Part shown: piece by piece, positions 22,571 through 35,113 of the stretch
How positions within the stretch are numbered: position 1 is the first letter of the stretch
Layout: each line of letters opens with the position of its first letter
Source of the DNA: Sciurus carolinensis
Lineage: Eukaryota; Chordata; Mammalia; Rodentia; Sciuridae
Reading direction: 5' to 3'
Assembly (NCBI RefSeq): GCF_902686445.1
Contig: NC_062217.1
Coordinates: 167,522,098-167,586,097, forward strand
Length of the DNA: 64,000 nucleotides
The notes under the pieces: model-generated
What the model saw: the letters and a program-made list of their open reading frames with translations, nothing else
Database searches by the model: none
What the model was told of the DNA's origin: nothing
Made by a program: the position numbers and the translations under genes

Positions 22571-25139
22571 CAAGGACAACTTTCGAGTGTGGTTTTGATC
22601 AATAACAATTGGGTCACAAGAAACAGAAACCCACTCAAAACAGGGAGAGGACATTTGTTGAGCAGGTGTAGCCCTGGACCGCGGCAGCTCTTTCACCTGG
22701 CTTCCAGCAGCCGCTAGCCTCGTTCTGATCCGAGGGTGGGCCAGTTTCCTCTGCTGGCTCCTTGTCCTGTCCACCCCTAAATTTAGTATGCACGGGCACA
22801 GGCTTCTCTGCCACCGAGCTTCACCCGCTTCCTCATGGCTTTGTGACGAGGGGCCTCCCTGATTGACTTTTCAGGGTCCTTATCAAATATCAAGAGAAAA
22901 CCTGATCAGCCCGGTTTAAACCAGAGTCCAGACCTAGTCCAATTAGCAGTCTCCAGAGTGGGTTTGCTTGGTAAGCCAAGGCCACCGGTCAGCAGGGGGC
23001 GAAGGAGGGAGGAGGGAGGTGGAAGTGGTGAGGCATGAGCCGTTTTCAGAGTCAAGGACAAAGGCAGGCCTTCAAAATTTGCTGCCCAAGCCTTGGTTTT
23101 GTGAGAGCTGAAGGGTGGGTTGCCGAGGTAGGTGCCCCTAACTGCATGTACTCCATGGCCAGGGGCGTGTGCATGCCACCTAGAGGCTACTAGGGAAGGG
23201 AGAAAGCCAGCGAAAAAGAATCACTGAGACTGTGGAGTACTGGCCATCAAGAGACCAAGCTCATTCCCATGCCGACCAGGGTCCAAGGCTCTGATTCCCC
23301 AAGAGGCCACGAGCCCAGGTGATGTCTGTCCATTTCAGCACAGGAGATCCCACCCAACCCCAAACGTAGGGCATGAGGACCAAGACAAGGGGTGGTGAGG
23401 CAGCAGGACACAAGCAGACACTGCCCAACGAGGACTGGCTCGGGAAGACCGCTCTTTGTGAGCTCATCTGCGTCCTTAGTGGGTCGTTGGACCATCCACC
23501 GAGACCCTTGTCCTTGGGTTCTTAATTCGTCTGTGTTTAGAAGAAGTGGTGATCAGTGTGGCTTGATAATCTTAACCTGCAGAGGCAAACTTGCTCCTGT
23601 GTTTTAATCAGCTGAATTGCCCATATATAGCTGGAAAAACACAGAGTAGTCGCCCCTTGCCAATGCTTCATAAATGTTATTAATAAGGGTGTTGAAAATT
23701 GACAGAGGGGAGAGAGTGGCTGTGGTGAGTGAAGACTCTTGAGTTTGTGACCTAAAAAGGGGAAATTCTCTCTGCACTCAAGTCAGGGAATGGCCTCAGC
23801 AGAGCTCTGTGCCAGAATTGGTGCCAAAGAACCGCGAGGAGATTAAACCCAGCAACACAGCTGATGTTGTCCGAGCAAGGAGAGCCGGCTCCCTGGAGTC
23901 GAGCCACCTGCGACTGCACAAGGCTCAGGAGCGACTGATAATGCTTGTGTCTCAGGATTCAGCGTCTCCAGAGTAGAATCCAGGCTCTACCTAGGACTGG
24001 TCCTTCCAAGAGTGGCTCCTTTGTATTTATTATTGCGCTCAGGACTTGGGCCCTGAAAGACGTGTTTCTTTCTGGGTGTGCTCACTCATGTCTGAGTCTT
24101 GAGAAGTACAGATGTCTGTGAAGCGGGGAGGTTGTTTCTAAGTGGGACCAAGGTTTTCATTTTGAGGGCACTTAATTTTGCAGGTAACTCTGGGAACTTA
24201 GAAAACATGGCTCTGTGTTCACTTTTGGTTGCTCAGAAAACTGTTCCTGGGAATACACTTCTGCTGAAACTGGTAATGAGGTTCCAGGTAGGATCTGACA
24301 CAGTGATTTTGTGTCTCATGTTTCATAGCAAACAGATGAGACAACCAACCCTTGAACACCGGTTTGTCACAAGATCATTGTCTCATGTGTTCTTTGAAGA
24401 GCTCCCTGTGATATAATTCTTTGCATTGCCGGGTGGAGGCTCACTGGCATTTGTCAGGAGTGGCTTGCCTTCACAGTGTCAGCTTGCTTTACTGCCCCAA
24501 GGGATGTCAACATTGTGCAAATGCCTTACCTTTATTTATCATAAACAAATAGATTTAGGCTGGTGTGTCTTGATCAACAGATGCCAGCCTTGGGAAGCAG
24601 TTAGATAGAGAAGGAACAAAGCCTGCGGGTGACCAGTCCTTAGTGCCAGAGCTTCTGTTGGATGGACAGATCCCAGTAGTTTGGAATTGGGTTTCCCTTT
24701 AGGAACTGTGTTCATACATGGCAAGGTAAGTCCTTAGGCCCAAGTTCTAGAAGTGAGGAGTAGTGATCAAAGACACGGTACTAGGAACTAAACCAGTATG
24801 GATGGAAGGAAAGGGCTGAGCCAGGACTGAGGAGGCAACACTAGTACTTGAGCCATCTGTTGGAGACTCTTGGGCCCCATGTCTCAAGCCCAACAGGGAA
24901 ATGAATTTCCCTGATGAAATGAATTTTGGAAAATGCAAATCAAACCTAGCTTACTTTAGTAACCTGAATCACTGGAAGATTGTCTCGATGTCTGCTTAGG
25001 AAGGGATGACCTAATTCCAAAGCCCACTTGGATGGGGCAGAGACTGATGTGGCCAGAACTGACTCAGGAACTAGTGTGGGCCCTACTCACAAATGAGGGA
25101 AGGACTTCTTTTCTACCCTTTTACCCTCTTTCTTTCCTT

Positions 25140-25830
25140 CTTAAAAACCTCATTATGAACTGTGCAAGCATACATACACAAAGGTAGAGAGAATATTATA
25201 AACGGTCTCATGTACCCATAACTGGTTTAACAATTGGCTACATATGAGCAATCTGTTATTTTATTTATTTTTATTTTGAGGGTACTGGGAATTGAATCCA
25301 GGGGCACCTAATCCCTGAGCCAACCCATAGCCCTTTCTTGTATTTTATTTAGAGGCAGGGCCTCGCTGAGCTGCTTAGAGCCTCACTGAGTTGCTTAGAG
25401 CCTCGCTAAGTTGCTGAGGTTGGCTTTGAATTCATGATCCTCCTACCTCAGCCTCCTGAGTCTCTGGGATTCCGAGTGTGTGCCACCACACCCAGCAATC
25501 TATTTTATTTATTATCCCACTTTCTGTGAACATCTGCATGCTTCCCCTCACTGACAGATTGTTCTAAAGCAAATAAGTTTATCATTCAATCAGTAATATT
25601 TAAGGATGTGTCTCTACAAGATGAGGACTGTGTTTATATATGTGTAAACACAGTGTCCTTATCATCCTTAGTTCCTTAATATTCAAAATCCTGTTTGTGT
25701 TCCATTATCTCTGATGAGCTCACTTTTTTGAATAGTTTATTTAAATCAGAATTCACACAAGATCCACAGTTGCTTTTCTTTGATGTCTGTTATTTTTCCA
25801 CTTTTCCCTCCACTTTTCCATGTTTGTCCT
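25140..25830 (-). mobile_element. Old L1 3' UTR fragment split by a B1-dID SINE
   Basis: Plus-strand sequence such as tcatgtacccataactggtt, taacaattggctacatatga and, after the SINE, ttcctcactgacagattgttctaaag-like and aaatcagaattcacacaaga blocks match L1M-type 3' UTRs in reverse orientation. Confidence 0.6.
25255..25496 (-). mobile_element. B1-dID dimeric SINE with an internal tandem repeat
   Basis: gggaattgaatccaggggca, attttatttagaggcagggc and cctcctacctcagcctcctg mark the antisense dimer. A unit of about 20 bp (gctgagctgcttagagcctc and variants) is repeated two to three times at 25365-25415. Flanks agcaatctgttattttattt and agcaatctattttattta support a duplication. Confidence 0.85.
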
Positions 25831-25902
25831 ATATCTTCTACTGTATATAACCTCTAGAAATTTCCTACATCTTCCACCATTATTTCTATTTCTTCCTTAA
25901 TT

Positions 25903-26109
25903 TTTTTTTGGTGGTACCAGGGATTGAACCCAGGGGCACACTTAACCACTGAGTCACATCTCTAGTCCTTTTTTATATTTTATTTAGAGATAGTGTCTCA
26001 CAAAGTTGCTTAGGTACTCACTAAATTGCTGAGGTTTTGAACTTGTAATCCTCCTGCCTCAGTCTCCCAAGTTGCTGGGATTATAGGCATGCACCACCAT
26101 GCTTGGCTA
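25903..26109 (-). mobile_element. B1-dID dimeric SINE
   Basis: ggtaccagggattgaaccca, attttatttagagatagtgt, cctcctgcctcagtctccca and gcatgcaccaccatgcttgg are in antisense dimer order. Confidence 0.87.
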
Positions 26110-26407
26110 GATGCATTTTTTTAACATTGTAGAACCAAATAATGTCTGTACATTGGACTTCCATCCTTCCCCTCACCTTTGATTTAATCAGAGATGATGT
26201 GTTATTTACATTTCAAAAACCTCAACATCAGTCATTTTGCTAAAGATTTCTCAGTCATCACTTGGTTGGATTCTTCAGATAAGTAGATTCTTCAAATAAG
26301 TGCAGAATTTAGCAAGTTACTGTATGTTGAAAATTGTTTTCTCTAGTTTGATGTAGGCAGAACAGCTTGACTGGATAAGAAACCCTTAGTTCACAAAGAT
26401 ATTTTCG

Positions 26408-26622
26408 GGTTTTTGTTTATTTGTTGAGACAGGGTTGCTATGTTTGCTCATGCTGGCCCCTAACTTGTGATCCTCCTGCCTCAGCCTTCCAGGCATCTGG
26501 AATTACAGGCATACGCCCACGTGAAGAGTTTTTTATTTGTTTGTTTTGCAGCCTGGGGATAAATCAAAGCCTCTCAAGTGCCAGGCACACACTACCACCA
26601 AGCTACACCCCCATTCCCTTAA
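26408..26622 (-). mobile_element. Degenerate B1/ID-type SINE sequence
   Basis: gatcctcctgcctcagcctt and ggaattacaggcatacgccc are B1-like, followed by a separate ID-like half (ccaggcacacactaccacca). It is older than its neighbours. Confidence 0.65.
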
Positions 26623-28078
26623 AATGTAAAGAAGTGTTTCCACTGTTGTCTTGCAGTAAGCATTTTTAAAAAATATAATGGCAGTTTAATTCTTTTGACG
26701 TTGTCAGTTATTTGATCCATTTATCTAGAGATTTTTTTTTTTTTTTTAATCTTCCAATTTTGAAATCTAATGGTTTTGCTGGGATGTGTCTTGGAATTCA
26801 TCATTCTGGGCTCATTTTCTTAGACATTCAGTTTTATTGGGTAGGTTCAGGTGTGATATTTTTCCATTTCTGGAAAGATTTCTTCAGTGGAAGCTCTGGA
26901 GATCAGCTCTGTCCTTCTGTTCTGTTTTTATTTCCGGCTCTCCAATAGAGGAATATGATTCCTTCTTTTCCTGCCTTTTTATACTTTCTCTCTGATGCTT
27001 TCCAAGTACTTCCAAATGTTTTTTCTTATTCTCTTCCCTCTTTCCCTGATTTCCTTCTGTGCCTTTTATTAAACTTTCATTTGAATCTCTTCCTCCCTGG
27101 GTGCCTTGAGATGGGTTTATCTCTGAGATAAGTTTGTCTTTTTCTCCCATTTCTTTCCTGAGTTTGATCAACAACCTTCTCATCCCTCCCTGATTGGGTC
27201 CATCTCCAGTTGCATGTTTAATTTCTGATTCAAGGTGCTCATTGCGCCCAAATGCTTACTGGAGGATATTTAATTCTGGTTGGAGCGCTGACTTACAGTT
27301 TTGCTATGCTGCCCAGCTGGCACGCGGGTGTGAGGAGGGTTTCCTCGGGGACGTGTGTGCAGTGCTGTCTCCTTTCTCTTTGACAGCTCTGTGCCCACTT
27401 ACCCACCCTCCTCTTGTCCCTTTCTGCAGCCCTGGGATGTTTCTGGGGTCCTGGTTCAACCGCACCCCTTTCTGCCTCTGCAGCAGCCGCCCTGTCTGTG
27501 GTGACCGGATGTCAGGAGGGTTTCTTGTTTAAGCCTTGCTTTCTTTTTTAGGGACTAAGTTTTCTGGGTTTTCCCTTCCCCAGTGAACACCCTGTGGCCA
27601 TGGGGTGCCTCTCCTGTCGCTTTTGCCTTCTTTCTCTCTCGGAATCCACACATTTTGAAGACCTTGCCTGTGAATTGTGCCTGTCCCTTTAATTTCTCTG
27701 TGCTTTGAAATCCCTTCCTCGGGTCCCTGCTCAGACCTGCTCAGGCACCTTTTCAGGGCTTTTCTGATTTGGGGGGGCTTGTTCTGACACTAACTCTCCT
27801 TCAACCTGGACTCCCTCTGCCTTCTCCACACTTTTCCCAGGAGCTGGGGTGCCTGTGCTCCCTACAAACATCTGTGGAGCTGTGAGGAATCGTGCTGGCG
27901 GATTTTCTGACTTTGCTCTTTTTATTCAGCTATTTTGAAAAAGTCAAAACTTCTGCACCTGTTTATTTTCTCATTGTTTTATATCATGTCGGGAGGAAAT
28001 ATAGAGAGTCAGGTAACTAGGACACCTCTATTATTCAGCTAATTTTAAAACACGCAAATACGATTAAGATATTGTTTT

Positions 28079-28262
28079 TGCTGGGCGCAGTGGCGCACAC
28101 CTGTCTTCCCGGCAACTCAGGAGGCTGAGGCAGGAGGATCGGAGGTTCAAGGCCAGCCTCAGCAACTCAGCAAGGCCCTGTCGCAAAATAAAAAATAAAA
28201 AGGGCTGGGGACATGGCCCAAAGGTAAAGCACTCCTGAGTTTCATTCCCAGCACCTCCTGCC
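28079..28262 (+). mobile_element. B1-dID dimeric SINE
   Basis: ctgggcgcagtggcgcacac, caaggccagcctcagcaact and an ID half (ggggacatggcccaaaggta) are joined by an A-rich linker. Confidence 0.88.
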
Positions 28263-29239
28263 CCAACGATGTTCTTCTTTTTGGGGTGAAGTATAGACTA
28301 GACAAATGGTACTTAACAAAGTCCTGTTTATTTAGGACTTCTAAATTATGTAATAACCAGTATCACCGTAACTTTTAAGGATAAATTTACAATAAGCTTA
28401 TATGACAAAGAGAGGTTTTAAAAGCTATTTTCTACTTAAACAATAAAATGACCCCATGTTAGTAAAAATGCCCAAGGCGTAATAATTGGACTTGCGAAGT
28501 CCTAGGGCGTCATGCAGAGAGCGAATACCTGTATTCCCCAGTTTGGATCTAGGGTGGTCTCACGGGTGGCGGCGCCTCCAGCTCCGGCGTGCCTGGCGCT
28601 GCTGCCAGTCTCACTCTGCTGAGCGGCCTCACCCTGGCTCCATCCTGCCCCCCTCCGCGCTTAGCCCCCGGTGCCCGATTATGTTGATCCTGTATTTGAT
28701 TTCTGAAAATGACCCCACAGTTCAGCTTTGGGATTCCAATCAAGGTCTGGATTTTTCGTGGGTTCCAACAGCTTGTTTTCATAAGAAATATGGTTTCTGC
28801 TAATCTCATCTGCAGAGCAGGGCGGAATGGAAATTGTGAGTAAGGGGAACATACACTGGAAGGTATCAAGTATCTGTTTTAACAGGGGAAAAAAAGAAAG
28901 ACCCTTTACTGAAAATCGAGATGTGGTTTCGTGTTTTGGTTTGGGCTAAGGGGCTCCGTGTGGCTTGGTTGGCTCTTCCAGATGGATGCTTGGAGCCTCG
29001 TCCTCAGAGGCTAGAGTCTGGCCTAGAACAAGAGGATGCTGGTGCCACCAGTCAAGGACCTTGCTTGTCAACTGCCATGGGAACAGTGGGGAGGGGCCGG
29101 CAGATTCTCCAGTCCCCCTCGCTTGGCATCCTTTGTGTGCAATGCTCCAATCTTCCCGATGGCCAGCCAGGGTTGGACGCAGTCTGGGGTGAAGGGAAGT
29201 GAAGCAGGCCCTCTGGGGAAATCTGAGCAGTTAGCTTTT

Positions 29240-29560
29240 GCTCCATGACAGACTACCCAAAACGTGGTGGTTTAAAACAAGAGCCATTTATTTAGCTTTG
29301 ATTCTGTGGGTTGGCACTTTGAGCCGGGCTCCGCTACGCATCGGAGTGGTTCTCTTGGTCTCGGCTGGGAATTCTCCTGTGTCTGTGGTCAGCTCTGGGG
29401 GGCTAGCTGTCAGCCGCCACTAATCAGCCTTGACAAGGGGGATCTGCTGACTCAGTGTAGTCCTAGAACAAGGCAAATTCACACTGCGCCTGTGGCTCTT
29501 CAAAGGTTAGGGATCACAAATTGGAGCAGATTGTCCCCCGCTGGTTTTCAAGCTTCACCA
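29240..29560 (+). repeat. Ancient interspersed repeat, family not assigned
   Basis: ctccatgacagactacccaa, gtggtttaaaacaagagcca and gattctgtgggttggcactt, followed by a ggttctcttggtctcggctg block, resemble a widespread old mammalian repeat that I cannot name with certainty. Confidence 0.45.
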
Positions 29561-31551
29561 TTGACCATTGCCCCAGTACATGCCCAAAGTGGTATCATCG
29601 ATGTTTGGAGCCTGGGAGGATAACACAGAATGGAGGGTGGGGTCTGGTGTGTGGAGCATTAGAAAGAACTTTGTAGTGATCCAGTATCACCCTCTCCAGA
29701 TGGGATGCTACTGCACCAGGAGGTGGTGAGTTTCCACCACCAGAAGTGTTCAGGTAGACTTCGAGATTGCACTGTGATTCCAGGCTCTGCTTCAGAGGCT
29801 CACGACTTGGCAAGCAACACTGCTAAAGGTACCCCAGGTCTTTCTGCAAAGAACCAGATGCCCACTGACAAGCTAGACTTTGAGGCCTGTCTCAAACCTC
29901 CTAGGACATGATTGCCAGGTCTCCCACTAAAAGGCAGAACAGGACCACTGAGCTGAGCCGCACTGTCCTGCCCCCAGAAGCCTCTATGTCCTGAGCCCCA
30001 GGCTGGCTAAGGCCTTCTTCCCAACCCCCAAACACCCATGTGCCTGTTCACCAGCCCTCTGCCTGCTCCCCACCCCAAGTGCTTGTGCTACCTCAGTCCT
30101 TGCCCATTTCTGATCCTGCCAGTCTGAGTTTGTCCCTAAGTCCATTTCACAGTTCCTGCTTCATTGAACCAATGGCAAGCTCGGGTGAACCCTGCCCACT
30201 TCACCCTGCAATGTCCTCAACCATCCAGACAGAAAAAAACTACAGAAAATAAGGCATATATGTGTGCACAACTAGAGCTGGGAGACAACGTGGTGTCCAC
30301 TGCAGCTAGTAAATGTGACAGTCATGGAACATGTTCTTGATGTGTTACTGTGCAAGTTTTTAAAAAAGCAAATCAAAAAGAGCGTGTACAGTATGTATGA
30401 TCCCAGTTTTGCTTTTGTAGATTTTAAGTTTGTAATACATTTTTCCAAGTATCAGTTGGGATCTCCCTGCCTCTGAAGTCCACCCAAGGCTCCTGTGAAT
30501 TCCTGGGTCTTATCCTCGCTGGCCTCTCTACCTTCAGGCTCTGGTGCAGCCTTGGTTCCATACTCCATTGACCCAGTTATGAGTAAAGCTCAGCTTCTTC
30601 CTCCAGCTTCAACCCTCAACCCCAAACCCTGCCAGAAACAAACAAAGTGAGATAGACAAAGTGAATGCAGGGAATGTGGGAGGTTTGGAGCTGAGAAAGC
30701 TAACTGCCCGGCTCTCCTCACTGAGGAGACTTGAGGTCTCTGTGGCTTAGGGCCTCAGCATGGTAGGACATGTGCTTCTCGCTCGTGTCCACTGAGAAGT
30801 CCCTCAGGGTCTTCAGGAGCTGGTGGGGCAGAGGCCATCTGTGGGGAGCCAGTCTGCAGGAGGCTAGCCTGGCTCCAGCCCTTCCTAGCAGAGGGTGGAC
30901 AGTCAGTCTGGTCTCACCACCAGGTCCTGAGAGCAGGGGGTCTGTAAGTTCCTCCCAGCCCAAATGTTCTACAGGATAGGACTATACACTTCAAAATGTC
31001 TGCGGGGCCTTAGAGATGGAGGAAGGGAAGAAAACAGAAGGCTAAGGGGGAGTGTGAGGGAAGTGTGAGTGTCATTTCACCAAACCCGGCAGAGCAGCCA
31101 GCTCTTTGGTGCTTACGACAGTCTCTTGCCAGAGCAGAAAGCAAGCAGCGGCTCTTAATAAATCTCTTCCCAGGCTACAGCTGTTTGTTTGTATTAAAAC
31201 AGGAACATGATAACAGAGCTATAAGTAGCTCCTTGCTCAACCCTACAAGATAGGGAGGGAGCTGGGGCAATGGTCCCCAGAGGGAGAAGCCAAGCTCTCC
31301 TGCCTGCCAGGAAGGGCTGGCCTCTGTGGGAATCCAACAGGCTCAGGTCAGGCAGCCCAGGAGCCCTTGGCCAGGTGAGCACCAGCTCACCACGAGGAGC
31401 AACGGAACCAGCCCGCCGAGGTACCAACTCTGCGGCCAAAGTTGGGGACAGACAGACTCTTCTGATCTGAGCTGCTCTGCCCCATGGCTGCAGGGGCTGG
31501 GCCAGCGAGGCTGCCTGCAGAGCAAGCCTGTGGCAGCCGGTTCTGTCCCAG

Positions 31552-31585
<34 letters not shown>
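31552..31585 (+). repeat. Poly-C tract of 34 bases
   Basis: An uninterrupted C-run in otherwise normal GC-rich sequence. Its exact length may be uncertain because such runs are error-prone in sequencing. Confidence 0.95.
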
Positions 31586-31587
<2 letters not shown>

Positions 31588-32056
31588 CTCCCTCCGCGCT
31601 GCCACCTCCCGTCCTCAGCTTCTCATCTGTGGAAGGAGGTTGGGGAGGAGATGACCTTCAAGTTTTTTTCCACTGGTACTAAATGGTCTCTATTATTCTA
31701 AGCAGAAGAAACATCAGAAGCTACCAAAGTTTGAAACAGATATGTCTCTGTCACATTACAGAAGAGGAGGGGTGGATATCTCTTTCCGATAGAGAACGAA
31801 AGCTAAACAGAAACCATAATTGATTAGCCAACATATCAACAAGTCCCCACAGATCCTCACCAGGCTCCTCTCCCAGGGGGACAGAAACTGGGCAAAGGGC
31901 AACCACCACCCCCAGACTGTTTTATCATCTATGAAATGGCACCTGCATGACCTCATCTCCAATCCTCGTCAGAGCCACAGGTCTTGATGACGTGACACCA
32001 ACACACCAGTGGAGAAAAAATAAAATTGATCTCAAAGCACAAAACAACAACTGTCT

Positions 32057-32151
32057 TTTTTTTTTTTTTTTTTTTTTGCCATGCTGGGGACCAAGCCTGG
32101 GCCTTGCACATGTTGGACAAGAGCTCTACCCCCGAGCCACATCCCCAGCCC
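32057..32151 (-). mobile_element. ID SINE with 10-bp target duplication
   Basis: A T-run is followed by ctggggaccaagcctgggcc and gagccacatccccagcc. ACAACTGTCT occurs exactly at 32047-32056 and 32152-32161. Confidence 0.9.
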
Positions 32152-32754
32152 ACAACTGTCTGTTTTAAAATACGGAACAAATGAATTTTATATTTTTATC
32201 TTAAAGTTAAATTAAGATTAGTTTAAAATTAATTTCAGGGAAGAGTTCCATTTGACCTGACTGCTCAGGCACTGTCCAGGGAATAGGTAGAAGAAATCTT
32301 GGGGAGCTCATCCTTATTTGTGGCCAATCACCTTGAATGAATTAAAAACCTACACCCTGGGTCTTTTTTAAAGGGGGGTTTCGGTCCCCAGGGACATACA
32401 GTGACTAGCTAAATTAACATCCGAGGCCCAAGAACACCACGGCAGGGGACTGGCCTGGAAGGAGGTGTTGGAGCCTGCACATATTTCAGTTTAACTGGCC
32501 GGGTTAGAAGTTCCTGGAACCACCAACTCCCCCCTCACTGGGCCTACGCTATGAATTTTCTTAGTCCTACGTTTATTTCTGCTGGTATACAAGCCAGTCA
32601 GCTGCACTTTTACTGCAGATGAGACCCATTTCTAATGACTAGTGTCTGGATTCAGGAATTTACTGCAGGAATAAAGAGAGCACAACCTAAGCTTTGTTTT
32701 AGGGAGAGAGCAATCTCTTGGAGGTTCCAAAGACACCCATTGTCAATAACGTAA

Positions 32755-32945
32755 CAGTCGACAGCTTACTGAGCACTGAATCTAGTCTAGGAACTTAATA
32801 GAAGTTAACTCACCATAGCCATGTGAAGTAGGGATTATTATGATTCCCATTTTAGAAATAACAAAACCAAACACACAGAAGTATAATTATTTGCCAGAGT
32901 TTGTATACCAAGAGAGTGGCAGTTGGCAGTCACATGGCTGCTGTG
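32755..32945 (-). repeat. MIR relic
   Basis: cttactgagcactgaatcta, gtagggattattatgattcc and cccattttagaaataacaaa follow the antisense MIR consensus. Confidence 0.65.
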
Positions 32946-34129
32946 GCCCTGGGTCTGGTTCTCCTCCTAGCCCCTTATAGCCACTAAAGTGAGGCTGTCC
33001 CCAGAATAGACAAGTAAACTCACATACACAGGCACTTGGCCATCTGTGGGAGGAGTGGGAAGCTGGTCAGTTGCATGGTGTCTGGATTAGAGGAAGCCAG
33101 CATGGAGAGGGGAAGCTGTTCTGCCATGGGCACGTGTAGACCGTGGCATGTCACAGAGATTGAGGTCGGGGGTCCAGTCCACTGCTCACCATTGGAAGGG
33201 GGTATGACCAATGAAGGTGAGCTCTCCAGAATCTCTGGTGCCCTGTTCTGGATCTGTCCCCTGGGCCTGGTCAGTACACCCTGGTAAGACAGAGCCCTAG
33301 CCCCGCACGGGAGCTGAGAAGGCTGTGTATTCCCTTGCTCTTCCCCATTGCCAGTGGCAGCCTCCAGTGGCTGGTGGGACCAGCACAGCCACAGTTGGAC
33401 AGAGGTCGAAGGTGATGCCCAGGTCCAGCCGTCATGGGACACTGGCACCGTGTCAGGGGCTGGTGCACCACCAGGGATGGCAGCAGTGGTAGCTGCGTGG
33501 GCAGCGCCCGCCTTGGCCAGACCTGGGGGTGGTTTCAGGTGCCTGACGGCCTTCAGTGCAGCCTGATTTGAGCCTGGTTCTTCAGGCCTCCCTCGGCAAC
33601 AACGAATGTCCAGCTTCCGCCCCATAAGCCCCCTCTTCCGTTTGAGTTGGCCAGAGTCCTCTCAGTTGTCTGTGCTCAGGATCCAAGGCCGAAGGGGGTG
33701 GGTGGTGACCGCAGGCACCTTCACTGAGAGCTGATGGTGCCTGCAGCTGACACCCCGTCTCTGATTCCCCGCCCACCAGCCTCCCCGTGATCCTGTGAGT
33801 AACCCTATATCGTGTTTTAGGGGAACAACTGCAGTTCTGGCAACTGAGTGTCCCGGTCTGCTTGCCATCCAGGTCTCTTTTTCCACACCATAAACAAGCA
33901 GCCTGGCTTTAGATAAATAGCCTCATGTGCAACAGCCTGTTTCCTCTGAGGGATGGGTATTCCCTCAGCGCGTCATTAACAAGGTTTTGACTTGACTCCT
34001 CAGAGGTAGATGCCTTCTCTGGGCAACTAGCTTGTGTGTGCAGCAACACTTACCTGGGAAACACCCCCTGGTGTGACGGGAGGAAACGGGGAGGGGCGAG
34101 GACCAGAAAGTCCCACCCTTGGTAGTTGA

Positions 34130-34278
34130 GTGTCCTTTGGCCAGGTCCTGGCCTCTCTGCCTGTTTTCTCATCTGCTAGAGGGTGACCATAGGGGACTTC
34201 ATTGCTTTGCTACCAGGATTCCATGTAAAACGGAGCACAGCACCAGATGTATGTGAATCCTCAGGAAATGCTAACTAC
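34130..34278 (+). repeat. MIR relic
   Basis: ctctctgcctgttttctcat and ctgctagagggtgaccatag match the MIR core, ending tcctcaggaaatgctaacta. Confidence 0.5.
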
Positions 34279-35039
34279 TCACAAAGAACAACCCAGCGAC
34301 AGTGACAGCAATGATAATAAGTCGCTGGTATGGAGCAGAGCCTTCTCTCTCAGTGAAACGGAGGAGGTTCTGGAAGCCATCAGGCGGGAGGGAAGGCAAG
34401 AGGAATTCTGCTCTAGAAGGGAATGACCTGGAACTGTCGGTTCTCAGACCTGAGGCTTCAGGTGAACAATACCTTCCCGTGTCAAGACCCTGGGGCTCTG
34501 CAGGAGTGGCGTGTGCAAGGCCAGCTTTGGAGTCAGCATTTCTTAAGAGCACTGCCTCCAGGATGATCGAGGGCAAGGCAGTGAGGAAACGGGACTCTTG
34601 CTTGTTTGTTCTGTCATTCCTAGCCCCCTACCGGCCCATTAATTCTACAGCACTGGATAGTCAAAGTGATCCACACCATTAACCTCCCCCCCATCCTTCA
34701 TGGCTGCTTCTCTGTTTCAGGTCAGACCTCTCTATCCTCCTCATTTAGATGCCTGGCCCTTCACACTCCAGCAGCCCAAGTGACCTGGCAGGCCCTGCAC
34801 ACTTCAGACTTTGCTCACCTCTGCCCTGAGCTCCGGTTCAAACAGGTTCAGCACCCCCTTCTGAGCACTGTGGATAACGTTCTTCCAGAGGTTCCCTGAA
34901 TTCCCTTCCCTCTCTGCTTCTCCAAGGTTTTTCTCCACCTGGCGCCCAATTTGGTTTCTGTTCTCCCCAAATTCATAGGTTGAAATCTAATCCCCAGTAC
35001 TTCAGAATGGAGACAGGGTCTTTAAAGAGGTGAGGATGG

Positions 35040-35113
35040 AGGGGCTGGGGAGATGCAAGCACAAGGCCCTGGGTTTGATCCCCAGCACCCCCCCCCCAAA
35101 AAAAAAAAAAAAG
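35040..35113 (+). mobile_element. Internally deleted ID SINE
   Basis: gggctggggagat is joined directly to gcaagcacaaggccctgggt, so about 25 bp containing the pol III A box is missing; the tail has C- and A-runs. Flanks aaagaggtgaggatgg and aaagaggtgagaatgg form a clear duplication. Confidence 0.85.

Larger units (their letters stand above)
18067..25140. other. Intergenic sequence, mostly unique
   Basis: Apart from two SINEs, MIR relics and the GT tract, this is single-copy sequence without a recognised gene. The 148-codon frame at 20589-21035 has no recognisable domain. Confidence 0.55.
26625..32045. other. Intergenic sequence, mostly unique
   Basis: A T-rich stretch (26700-27180) is followed by mixed sequence. 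One SINE and one unassigned old repeat are present. Small GC-rich patches at 28550-28680 and 31360-31620 lack promoter features I can defend. Confidence 0.55.

Noticed and set aside
26884..27183. Lys/Glu-rich 99-codon minus-strand frame resembling a coiled coil
   Set aside because: It comes from a T-rich plus-strand tract, lacks heptad structure or homology, and no flanking gene signals are visible.
33020..33625. 201-codon minus-strand open frame, with smaller frames opposite
   Set aside because: I recognise no domain, it is Pro/Ala/Ser-rich, has no clear promoter, splice or poly(A) context, and lies in GC-rich intergenic DNA. It is kept only as the longest unexplained frame; a protein search would settle it.
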